Origin: an uncultured Lachnospiraceae bacterium
Lineage (GTDB): Bacteria; Bacillota; Clostridia; Lachnospirales; Lachnospiraceae
DNA: 32,823 nucleotides
Assembly: GCA_902761665.1 (NCBI GenBank)
Contig: CACWLA010000022.1
Span: 1-32,823, forward strand
Direction of reading: 5' to 3'
Shown: positions 1-7,108 of the stretch, in pieces
How the letters are laid out: each line of letters begins with the position of its first letter
Position numbering within the stretch: position 1 is the first letter of the stretch
Program-made: the position numbers and the translations under genes
Notes under the pieces: model-generated
Database searches by the model: none
Seen by the model: only the letters and a program-made list of their open reading frames with translations
Told to the model about the DNA's origin: nothing

Positions 1-1406
1 CCGATCTCGGTATCGTAGCCGTTTTTCAGCGACATAATGTAATCGTGGATATTCGCGCGCTTCGCCGCCCTGATGACTTCCTCTTCCGCCGCGTCCGGGC
101 GGCCGTAGAGGATATTGTCCCGGATGCTCCCCGAGAAGAGGAAAACGTCCTGCTGCACGATGCCGATGTTCCGTCTGACCGAATCCAGGGTCAGGTGACG
201 GATGTCCTTCCCGTCGATCAGGATGCTGCCGCTGCCCTCCGGAAGCTCGTAAAAGTTCGGCAGCAGGTGGCAGAGCGTCGTCTTCCCGCCGCCGGAGGGG
301 CCGACAAGCGCCAGTTTCTCCCCTTTCCGGATCCGGAGATCGATATGATGGAGCACCTCATCCGAGGACGGATAGGAATAGCTTACGTCGCGGAATTCGA
401 TCTCGCCCTGCACGTCCCGCAGTTCCTCGGCGTCCTCCGCGTCCTTCTCCGGTTCTTCATCCATGATCTCGACAAAGCGCCTGAAGCCGCTGACGCCGTT
501 CTGATACTGCTCCATGAAGTTGATCAGGGTATTGACCGGATTGATGAAGAGGTTGACGGAAACGATGAAGGTGGAATAATCGCCGAAGTTAATGCGGCCT
601 GCGTAGAGGAAAAGGCCGCCCGCGATCAGGATGATCACGTTGAACACGTCCGTAATGAAGGCCGTCGAGGAGAAAAAGCGGGCCATGGCCCGGTAGGCGC
701 GGCTGGACGCATCCACGAATTCGTTGTCCCCCACGGCAAACTTTTCGATCTCCCGCTCGGCGTTCGTATAGGCCTTGGTCACGCGGATCCCGGTCACGCT
801 GCTCTCCACGGCTGCGTTGATCCTGGCGTTGCTCTTTCTGCGGTCGTCGAACGCAGCCCGCATGTCTTTCCGGAAATGAACGGACACCACGATCAGGATC
901 GGCACGCAGGCAAAGATGATGAGCGTCAGGACCGGGTCGATCGTCATGAGGTAGATGAAGGACAGGAGGATCATGACCGAGCTGATCAGCAGATTCTCGG
1001 GACCGTGATGCGCGAGTTCGCAGACTTCAAAGAGGTCGCTCGTGATCCGCGTCATGATCCTGCCGGTCTCGTGGTCGTCGTAAAAACGGAAGGGCAGTTT
1101 TTCCAGATGCGCGAACAGGTCCCGGCGCATGCGGGACTGCATGCGGACGCCGATCATGTGCCCGTAATACTGAACGAAATACCGGAGGCAGAAACGGACG
1201 ACGTACAGGGCCAGGACGACGGCCCCGGCGGCCACGATCGTCCCGTACTTCCGGTTCGGAATGTAATCGTTCAGCATCCGGTTCGTCACGACGGGGTAGA
1301 CCATTCCGGTCGCGGAGATCAGAAATGCTGCGCCGAGGTCCAGCGCCAGCATCTTCCGGTGCGGACGGTAATAGGAGATGAAACGTTTTAACAAGCTCTT
1401 TTCCAT
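1..1406 (-). CDS. ABC transporter, fused permease-ATPase (exporter type), 3' end outside window
   Basis: The 468 visible codons give an N-terminal ABC exporter membrane domain (about residues 15-310) with several hydrophobic segments, followed by a nucleotide-binding domain. The Walker A motif GPSGGGKTT and the Q-loop (GIVQQDVFLFSGSIRDN) can be read. The LSGGQ signature, Walker B and H-loop would lie beyond base 1, so the gene is cut by the window edge and is not shown to be broken. The family works as a homo- or heterodimer in the membrane and uses ATP to export drugs, lipids or peptides; the substrate cannot be told from sequence. The start at 1406 gives MEKSLLKRF, which suits the family, although its ribosome binding site (AAAGAG) is weak. 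A gene for a dimer partner could lie beyond the edge. Confidence 0.9.
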   Translation of the reverse strand, partial: MEKSLLKRFISYYRPHRKMLALDLGAAFLISATGMVYPVVTNRMLNDYIPNRKYGTIVAAGAVVLALYVVRFCLRYFVQYYGHMIGVRMQSRMRRDLFAHLEKLPFRFYDDHETGRIMTRITSDLFEVCELAHHGPENLLISSVMILLSFIYLMTIDPVLTLIIFACVPILIVVSVHFRKDMRAAFDDRRKSNARINAAVESSVTGIRVTKAYTNAEREIEKFAVGDNEFVDASSRAYRAMARFFSSTAFITDVFNVIILIAGGLFLYAGRINFGDYSTFIVSVNLFINPVNTLINFMEQYQNGVSGFRRFVEIMDEEPEKDAEDAEELRDVQGEIEFRDVSYSYPSSDEVLHHIDLRIRKGEKLALVGPSGGGKTTLCHLLPNFYELPEGSGSILIDGKDIRHLTLDSVRRNIGIVQQDVFLFSGSIRDNILYGRPDAAEEEVIRAAKRANIHDYIMSLKNGYDTEI

Positions 1407-1463
1407 GAATAACTTCTCTTTCAGCTGCTCCGGCCGCGAGGCCTCCTGCGGTTCTTCCCTTAC

Positions 1464-1492
1464 AGCATAACACCGAAAGCGCGTCTTGAAAA
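1464..1492 (-). promoter_or_regulatory. Candidate promoter for the ABC exporter gene
   Basis: On the minus strand TTTTCA (1487-1492) and TATGCT (1464-1469) are separated by 17 bp. Each hexamer matches the vegetative consensus at only four of six positions, so this is a plausible but weak call. It lies just downstream of the terminator of the preceding gene, where a new promoter would be expected. Confidence 0.35.
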
Positions 1493-1502
1493 CCGTTCCG
1501 GC

Positions 1503-1544
1503 AAAAAAAGACCTCTTCGCCGCCGTGCGCGGAAAAGAGGTCTT
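1503..1544 (-). terminator. Rho-independent terminator of the lipoprotein gene
   Basis: A perfect 10-bp stem (1508-1517 with 1535-1544, AAGAGGTCTT in the minus transcript) is followed by a run of seven U residues. It sits 40 bp past the stop codon at 1584 and separates that gene from the ABC exporter gene. Confidence 0.85.
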
Positions 1545-1583
1545 CCTGAAGCGTCCGGGTGCGGAAAGCGCCGGTCCGGCCGC

Positions 1584-2849
1584 TTAGTTCGCTTTCCACA
1601 GGAACAGTTTATCGTCACCCGCATCAGACACCATGCGGATCAGCCAGGTCCCGTCCGCCGAGCAGGATGCGCTGCGCAGCAGAAGGCTTCCGTCATCCGG
1701 CCGGAACGGGAGCGTCTGCAGTTTTCCGTCCTGCAGATGCACGATCCTCGGTCCTTCCCCGGCGCCGTAGGGCGCAAAGGCAATTTCAAAGAAGGCCGGC
1801 TCCCCGCTGCCGTTTGCCATGCTCCAGAGGTCTTCTTCGGCAAAGAGCGCTTCTCCGGTCACGAGATCGGCGGTCACGCGGATGCGGCCGAAATTCTCAT
1901 AGAAAAGATAGCGTCCGTCCTGTACGGCAAAGCCGCTCGCATTCAGACCAAACTCAATCAGCACGTCGCCTTCCCCTTCGAAGCCGGGAAGATCCTTCAT
2001 CGCGGGGACGATCATCCCGTTCAGCGAAAGTGTCTCCTGCAGTTTGCCCGTGCTGTCATAGCGGTCCAGAAGCATTTCCTCCGGCAGTCCGCCGGCAAGC
2101 CTGAGCCGGAGCAGATAAAACCCGTTCTCCGCGGCGGCAATGCCCCGGAGTGAAGAAGTCCCGTCATCCGAAAGCGAAAGGATCTCGCGGACCACAGCTG
2201 TTTTCGGGTCGAATTCGTACACCTTGTCGCTCTTCGGAGAACTCATCTCGTGGTTCATGATAAGAAGTTTTCCGTCTGCCGCCGCCATGGACGCGTACGG
2301 GAAGCCGTATTTCGAGACTTCATGTTTCGTCATGCTTTCCGCCGAGGGGTCGAAAGCCAGCAGCCAGAGAGTATCCGGCCTGTCGTCAAAGGGGTTGCCT
2401 TCGGTGGCCAAAGTGTAGACGGTACCGTCCAGTTCCGTCCTGGCGTAAAAAGCCTCATAACTCTGCTCCTCAAGCGTGCCGAGAAGGACGTCCTTCCCGT
2501 CAGCCGCCCGGAAGAAGCGATATCTTGCCGTTCCCGTTAAGGCATATTCCTTCATATCGACGACACTGTAAAAAACCCCGCCGTTCACCGCACTGCAGGC
2601 AGAATTCGCGTCGACCGCACCGAGGTGTTTTCCTTCCCCGTCCAGGATCTCTGCAAGCTTTTCGGGCGCCGGCTGTGCCTCGGAGGGTTCGGTCTTTGTT
2701 TCAGAGGGCTTTTCTTCCGGCGTGCTCTGCACTTCCTGTGAGCCGGGCGTGCTCTCCTGTCCGGGCTTTCCGCCGCAGGCAGCAAGCATTGCGGTCAGCG
2801 ATACCGCCAGCACCGCGCACAGAAGCCTGTTCAGAATGCGTTTTTTCAT
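1584..2849 (-). CDS. Lipoprotein of unknown function, possibly beta-propeller
   Basis: A 421-residue protein with a basic N-terminus, a hydrophobic stretch and a lipobox LAAC (cysteine near residue 25), so it is predicted to be lipid-anchored outside the membrane. After a Ser/Pro/Glu-rich spacer (about 28-70), the rest is made of short beta-rich units with recurring aromatic and Asp/Gly turns such as KVYEFDPKT and LWLLAFDPS. That pattern is typical of beta-propellers, but I recognise no specific family. The start is supported by AAAGGAG 9 bases upstream. The gene is monocistronic, ends at a clear terminator, and is divergent from lysA. Its function is unknown. Confidence 0.8.
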   Translation of the reverse strand: MKKRILNRLLCAVLAVSLTAMLAACGGKPGQESTPGSQEVQSTPEEKPSETKTEPSEAQPAPEKLAEILDGEGKHLGAVDANSACSAVNGGVFYSVVDMKEYALTGTARYRFFRAADGKDVLLGTLEEQSYEAFYARTELDGTVYTLATEGNPFDDRPDTLWLLAFDPSAESMTKHEVSKYGFPYASMAAADGKLLIMNHEMSSPKSDKVYEFDPKTAVVREILSLSDDGTSSLRGIAAAENGFYLLRLRLAGGLPEEMLLDRYDSTGKLQETLSLNGMIVPAMKDLPGFEGEGDVLIEFGLNASGFAVQDGRYLFYENFGRIRVTADLVTGEALFAEEDLWSMANGSGEPAFFEIAFAPYGAGEGPRIVHLQDGKLQTLPFRPDDGSLLLRSASCSADGTWLIRMVSDAGDDKLFLWKAN

Positions 2850-2950
2850 CGTTTCTTCTCCTTTTTCGGGTCCGCAGCCCTGAAGAAGCGGCTCTTACCG
2901 GTATCCCTTATTTACTCTATCGCAAAATTCGGTGAAATGTAACATTTCTC

Positions 2951-2979
2951 TTTCCAAATCCGTCCGAATGTGCTTTAAT
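2951..2979 (+). promoter_or_regulatory. Candidate lysA promoter
   Basis: TTTCCA (2951-2956) and TTTAAT (2974-2979) are 17 bp apart, 85 bp upstream of the lysA start. The -10 matches five of six consensus bases and the -35 four of six. No lysine riboswitch or T-box is visible in the short leader. Confidence 0.45.
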
Positions 2980-3063
2980 GGTTTAAACCGGTAAAAAGAC
3001 CGGGTATCTTTTCCGGCTTTCAGGACCAAGCCGACGCTGCCCCGGCAGCAGAAAGGAGCCGAC

Positions 3064-4359
3064 ATGCTTTCCGAAAACATCAGCCGCGACCCCGACGGGA
3101 CGCTCCGCTTTGCCGGGCATTCCGTCACAGAACTTGCTGCAAGGTACGGCACGCCGCTGTATCTCTTTGACGAAGAACGCATCCGCGCCAACTGCCGGAT
3201 GTACAAGGAGGCCTTCCGAAAGCATTTCGGACCGGGGAGCCTGCCGCTCTACGCGAGCAAGGCGGCATCCTTCAAGGAAATGTACCGCATCATGGCTGAC
3301 GAAGGCATGGGGGTGGATGCCGTCTCCGCCGGTGAGATCCACACCGCGCTTGCCGCCGGCTTTCCGGCAGAGAGAATCATGTTCCACGGCGACGGCAAGA
3401 CGGACGAAGACATCATATACGCGCTTGAAGCCGGTGTGGGCCGCTTCGTCGTGGACAATCCGGAAGAACTTGAGATCCTGAACCGGGAGGCGCTGAAACG
3501 CGGCATGAAGCAGGACGTCCTCCTGCGCATCACCCCGGGCATCGACCCGCACACCTACGCGGAAGTCAATACCGGATCCGTCGACGTCAAGTTCGGGATG
3601 CCCATCCTGACCGGCCAGGCGGCGGACTTCGTGCGCGCGGCGTTAAACTGTCCCGGGATCGGGCTTAAGGGCTATCATATCCACGTCGGTTCCCAGGTCT
3701 TCGACGAGGACGTCTTCGAGCGGGCAGCTGACGTGATGACGGATTTCATTGCCGAGATGCGTGACCGTTTCGGTTATGCAGCCGAGGAAATGAATTTCGG
3801 CGGCGGCTACGGTGTCCGCTACGTGGACAGCGATCCGCCGGTCGACATTCCCGCAAGGATCGGAGAGGTTGCGGCACGGCTGAAGAGCGACATGAAAAAG
3901 GCCGGCCTTTCCTCCCTCCGCGTCTTCATGGAACCGGGCCGCAGCATCGTTGCCGACGCCGGCATGACCGTCTACACGGTCAGCACGGTCAAGCACATCC
4001 CCGGCTTCAAGAACTACGTGACGACGGACGGCGGCATGACCGACAATCCGCGCTTCTGCCTCTACAGAGCGCGCTATACGGTGCTGCACGGCAGCCGTGA
4101 GACCGCGGAAAAAGACCGTTTCGACCTGGTCGGCCGCTGCTGCGAGAGCGGCGACATCCTGCAGAAAAACGTTTCTCTGCCGGCGGATATCCGCCGCGGC
4201 GACATCGTCTGCGTATGCACGACCGGTGCCTACAACTACTCCATGGCGTCCAACTACAACCGTCTGGGCCGGCCGCCCGTGGTGATGCTGACAAAGGACG
4301 GAAGCCGCATCGCCGTGCGCCGTGAGACCGCTGAAGACCTCTGCGCGCTGGACGTTTGA
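3064..4359 (+). CDS. lysA: Diaminopimelate decarboxylase
   Basis: LysA removes CO2 from meso-diaminopimelate to give lysine, the last step of lysine synthesis, using PLP in the cytoplasm. The 431-residue length is normal. The N-terminal alanine-racemase-like barrel carries YASKAAS with the PLP lysine at about residue 66, then HVGSQ, the phosphate-binding glycine run NFGGGYG and EPGRS. The C-terminal barrel has CESGD, whose cysteine serves the active site across the dimer, and GAYNYSMASNYN. The start is set by AGAAAGGAG six bases upstream. The gene stands alone, divergent from the lipoprotein gene and convergent with trpB2. I see no lysine-responsive leader, so its control is not obvious. Confidence 0.97.
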   Translation: MLSENISRDPDGTLRFAGHSVTELAARYGTPLYLFDEERIRANCRMYKEAFRKHFGPGSLPLYASKAASFKEMYRIMADEGMGVDAVSAGEIHTALAAGFPAERIMFHGDGKTDEDIIYALEAGVGRFVVDNPEELEILNREALKRGMKQDVLLRITPGIDPHTYAEVNTGSVDVKFGMPILTGQAADFVRAALNCPGIGLKGYHIHVGSQVFDEDVFERAADVMTDFIAEMRDRFGYAAEEMNFGGGYGVRYVDSDPPVDIPARIGEVAARLKSDMKKAGLSSLRVFMEPGRSIVADAGMTVYTVSTVKHIPGFKNYVTTDGGMTDNPRFCLYRARYTVLHGSRETAEKDRFDLVGRCCESGDILQKNVSLPADIRRGDIVCVCTTGAYNYSMASNYNRLGRPPVVMLTKDGSRIAVRRETAEDLCALDV

Positions 4360-4525
4360 AAACTGTCTGTCATCCCGAAACAAAGCCCGCTCCGGGAAGG
4401 CAGCCGGCCTCCCCATCCCCGACAGGCGTCCGCCCGGGACGGCACGGAGATGCGGCGGCTTCGCGCAGGCTCTCGGAAGCCTCGTGAACCGCGAAAATGC
4501 CGGATGCATTTTCGCTGAACCTCGG
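4360..4525. other. Gene-free stretch after lysA, with a perfect hairpin
   Basis: I find no credible gene here. The stretch holds a perfect 10-bp hairpin, GCGAAAATGC (4491-4500) with GCATTTTCGC (4506-4515) and a 5-base loop. It has no U-run and lies just upstream of the main terminator, so it may protect the lysA mRNA end or be an accessory terminator arm. Confidence 0.5.
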
Positions 4526-4558
4526 AAAAACCCGCGCAGAGGATCGCGCGGGTTTTTT
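4526..4558. terminator. Bidirectional terminator between lysA and trpB2
   Basis: The stem AACCCGCGC / GCGCGGGTT (within 4526-4537 and 4546-4558) has a run of six T on the plus side and a run of five A on the other. It can therefore end transcripts arriving from either direction. It sits between convergent lysA and the trpB2 gene. Confidence 0.85.
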
Positions 4559-4564
4559 CCGGTG

Positions 4565-4622
4565 CCTGCACTCTCCGGCGCATGTGCCGTCAGCCGGGCG
4601 TCCTAATGCCGGGCTGTGCAGG
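4565..4622. other. Predicted three-way-junction structure in the trpB2 3' region
   Basis: A 7-bp closing stem (CCTGCAC 4565-4571 with GTGCAGG 4616-4622) encloses two small hairpins, 4576-4589 (CGGC/GCCG) and 4592-4615 (AGCC.GGC/GCC.GGCT). In the minus transcript this would be the 3' untranslated part of trpB2, just before the terminator. No known RNA family is recognised. Confidence 0.35.
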
Positions 4623-4664
4623 CGGCTGCCTGCCCGGAGCACGGTTTTTGTCCCGTACGGAGTC

Positions 4665-6038
4665 TCAGATCTTCGGCAGATGGGTGCGGAAGGAAGCCAG
4701 TTCCTCATCTGTCGGGCAGTAATCGTCCATCCGGCCGTCGTGGAACTTCTCATACGCTACCATATCGAAATAACCGGTGCCGGTGAGGCCGAAGACGATG
4801 GTCTTCTCCTCGCCGGTCTCTTTGCATTTTTTCGCCTCGTCGATCGCCGCGCAGATCGCGTGCGCACTCTCGGGCGCAGGCAGGATGCCTTCCACCCGCG
4901 CGAACTCCTCCGCCGCCTCGAAAACGCGGGTCTGCGGGATGCTGATCGCCTCCATCAGGCCTTCGTCGTAGAGTTCGCTCAGGATCGGGCTCATGCCGTG
5001 GTAGCGCAGGCCCCCCGCGTGGTTCGGTGCCGGAATGAAATCGCAGCCGAGCGTGTACATCTTCGCGAGCGGGCAGACTCTGCCGGTATCCGCGAAATCG
5101 TAAGCGTAGACGCCGCGCGTAAAACTCGGGCAGGACATCGGTTCGACGGCAACGATGCGGTAATCCGCTTCGCCGCGAAGCTTTTCCCCCATGAACGGCG
5201 AGATCAGCCCGCCGAGGTTGGAGCCGCCGCCCGCGCAGCCGATGATCATGTCCGCTTTGATGTCGTACTTGTCGAGCGCCGCCTTCGTTTCCATGCCGAT
5301 CACAGACTGATGCAGCAGGACCTGGTTCAGAACGCTGCCGAGCACGTAGCGGTAGCCGGGTTCGGAGGCCGCCGCTTCCACCGCCTCCGAGATCGCGCAG
5401 CCGAGGCTCCCCGTGGTACCGGGATGCTCTTCCAGGATCTTCCGGCCGACCGCCGTCGTCATCGAAGGCGAGGGCGTCACGGACGCGCCGTAGGTGCGCA
5501 TGACCTCGCGGCGGAACGGCTTCTGCTCGTAGGAGACCTTGACCATGAAGACCTTGCAGTCGAGGCCGAAATATGAACAGGCCATGGCGAGCGCGGTGCC
5601 CCACTGTCCGGCGCCGGTCTCCGTCGTCACGCCCTTCAGCCCCTGCTTCTTCGCGTAGTAGGCCTGGGCGATCGCCGAGTTCAGCTTGTGGCTGCCGCTC
5701 GTGTTGTTCCCTTCGAACTTATAGTAGATCTTCGCCGGTGTCTGCAGTTTCTCTTCCAGGCAGTAGGCGCGGACGAGCGGCGAAGGCCGGTACATCCGGT
5801 AGAAATCCCGGATCTCGTCGGGGATCGGGATCAGCCGGTTATCGTTGTCGAGTTCCTGTTTCACCAGTTCCTCGCAGAACACGGCGGCAAGTTCCTCCGC
5901 CTTCATCGGTTCGTGCGTACCCGGGTGCAGCAGGGGCGCAGGCTTTTTCTGCATGTCCGCCCTGACGTTGTACCAGGCCGTAGGCATTTCGTTTTCTTCA
6001 AGATAGATCTTGTACGGGATCTTTGTCTGTTCTGCCAT
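4665..6038 (-). CDS. trpB2: Tryptophan synthase beta chain, TrpB2 type
   Basis: A PLP enzyme of 457 residues that condenses indole with serine to form tryptophan; this branch is the TrpB2 form, longer than ordinary TrpB. The PLP lysine is K118 in SGSHKLNSA, where TrpB1 would have HKINN. The catalytic glutamate region ETGAGQWG and the phosphate-binding run GGGSNLGG are present. The N-terminal extension (about residues 1-75) is typical of TrpB2. The start has GGAGG nine bases upstream. No trpA or other trp gene is nearby, and TrpB2 often works without TrpA, for instance in indole salvage. The UGG-specifying T-box leader in front independently ties it to tryptophan supply. A side role in serine deamination cannot be excluded. 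Confidence 0.93.
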   Translation of the reverse strand: MAEQTKIPYKIYLEENEMPTAWYNVRADMQKKPAPLLHPGTHEPMKAEELAAVFCEELVKQELDNDNRLIPIPDEIRDFYRMYRPSPLVRAYCLEEKLQTPAKIYYKFEGNNTSGSHKLNSAIAQAYYAKKQGLKGVTTETGAGQWGTALAMACSYFGLDCKVFMVKVSYEQKPFRREVMRTYGASVTPSPSMTTAVGRKILEEHPGTTGSLGCAISEAVEAAASEPGYRYVLGSVLNQVLLHQSVIGMETKAALDKYDIKADMIIGCAGGGSNLGGLISPFMGEKLRGEADYRIVAVEPMSCPSFTRGVYAYDFADTGRVCPLAKMYTLGCDFIPAPNHAGGLRYHGMSPILSELYDEGLMEAISIPQTRVFEAAEEFARVEGILPAPESAHAICAAIDEAKKCKETGEEKTIVFGLTGTGYFDMVAYEKFHDGRMDDYCPTDEELASFRTHLPKI

Positions 6039-6107
6039 TTTGTTTCCTCCTCTGCCGTCCTGCGGCGCTCCGTTTGCGGACGGGCTCTGCCCTGTCCGGT
6101 TTCCGGG

Positions 6108-6380
6108 ACAAAAAACGATCCTGTCCCAGTGTATTTCGCTGGGACAGGATCGGTAAGGTCCTGCGGTGCCACCCGGCTTAGCGCAATGCGCTCACTCTGT
6201 GCATACTGACATATGCCGGCCTTTGCTTACGGGGCGCCATCCCCGTCTCCCATACTGAGCCCGAAGGCCGTTCCGTTCGCCCTTGAAAGTCCATTCCCTT
6301 AAAGGCTGCATACCGCACTCCCACCATCTGCGGCTAGCTCTTCCTGCTCACCTGAAAGGTACTCACTCTTTCGCATCGGT
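6108..6380 (-). ncRNA. Tryptophan T-box riboswitch (leader of trpB2)
   Basis: In the minus transcript the conserved T-box core GGGTGGCACCGC lies at 6163-6174. It is followed by a terminator with a 14-bp perfect stem (6116-6129 with 6139-6152) and six U residues (6110-6115). Upstream, the Stem I region contains GATGGTGGGAGTGCGG, resembling the distal loop, and then GGGAA-UGG-AC, the usual context of a specifier loop. The specifier UGG (6291-6293) means tryptophan. Uncharged tRNA-Trp would bind, favour the antiterminator and turn on trpB2; charged tRNA would allow termination. The specifier assignment rests on context and not on a folded model. Confidence 0.93.
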
Positions 6381-6387
6381 TTATCCT

Positions 6388-6416
6388 AAGATAAGCCTTC
6401 ACGCGTTAACTGTCAA
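6388..6416 (-). promoter_or_regulatory. Promoter of the T-box/trpB2 transcript
   Basis: Perfect -35 TTGACA (6411-6416) and -10 TATCTT (6388-6393), 17 bp apart on the minus strand. Transcription would begin near 6380, just before the T-box leader. It lies only about 40 bp past the stop of the upstream HAD gene. Confidence 0.8.
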
Positions 6417-6454
6417 GAGATTTTTTGAACATTTATTCCATTTCTGCAAAACAT

Positions 6455-7108
6455 TTACGTTTCCAGCCAGCGGATGACATCAAGGAGGCTGTCCTCGACG
6501 GTCTCGGCAAGGCTGCGCATCTCTTCGTCTGCCGGGAGCATGTCCGGGACCATGACCGGCCGGAGGCCTCCCGCGTGCGCCGCCCGGATGCCGTTGTAGG
6601 AATCTTCGACGGCAACAGTCCGCTCCGGCGCCGTCCCGAGGAGCCTGCAGGCTGCCAGGAAAATATCCGGTTCCGGCTTGCTCCTTGTCACCATGTCGCC
6701 GGCAACGATTTCGTCAAAGTATTCCGTAAGCCCGGCGCCGTCAAGCAGGCTGCACACCATCTCCCTGTCCGAAGAAGAGGCAATGGCGGTCCTTATTCCC
6801 TTCGTTTTCAGGTATTCGAGGATCTCACGCGCGCCGGTTTTCAGTGGCATCTTTCCGCCGCCGTAGCGCTCCGTATACAGTTCGAATACCTGCTGCCGGA
6901 AGCGGTCGTAGGGGAAGTCTTCGCCGAATACCGCCTTGACCAGCTTCTCCGTCCGCACGCGGCTGCAGCCGATGCACTCCCGGTAAAGCGCCGTGATATC
7001 GTCGGCGCCGTAGTCCCGGGCCACCTCGCTCCAGCACACGAAGCCGGCCCGCTCCGAATCGAAGATCAGGCCGTCCATATCGAAAACCACTGCTTCAAAG
7101 TCCTTCAT
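6455..7108 (-). CDS. HAD-superfamily phosphatase, beta-phosphoglucomutase-like
   Basis: A 217-residue subfamily IA haloacid dehalogenase-like hydrolase. Motif I is FDMDGLIFD, with nucleophile D10 and acid/base D12. Motif II is SSS (near residue 110), motif III the lysine of SKPEPD, and motif IV EDSYNG. A helical cap lies between motifs I and II. Such enzymes dephosphorylate small phosphate esters or isomerise sugar phosphates; the substrate is not predictable. The start codon overlaps the stop of the PstS-like gene by ATGA, so translation is probably coupled. No terminator is visible after it, only the promoter of the T-box transcript, so read-through into the T-box leader is possible. Confidence 0.9.
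   Translation of the reverse strand: MKDFEAVVFDMDGLIFDSERAGFVCWSEVARDYGADDITALYRECIGCSRVRTEKLVKAVFGEDFPYDRFRQQVFELYTERYGGGKMPLKTGAREILEYLKTKGIRTAIASSSDREMVCSLLDGAGLTEYFDEIVAGDMVTRSKPEPDIFLAACRLLGTAPERTVAVEDSYNGIRAAHAGGLRPVMVPDMLPADEEMRSLAETVEDSLLDVIRWLET

Noticed and set aside
45-1391. Long open frame on the plus strand opposite the ABC exporter gene
   Set aside because: Antisense to a clear ABC transporter; composition rich in Asp, His, Arg and Val with no domain, as expected from high-GC shadow frames.
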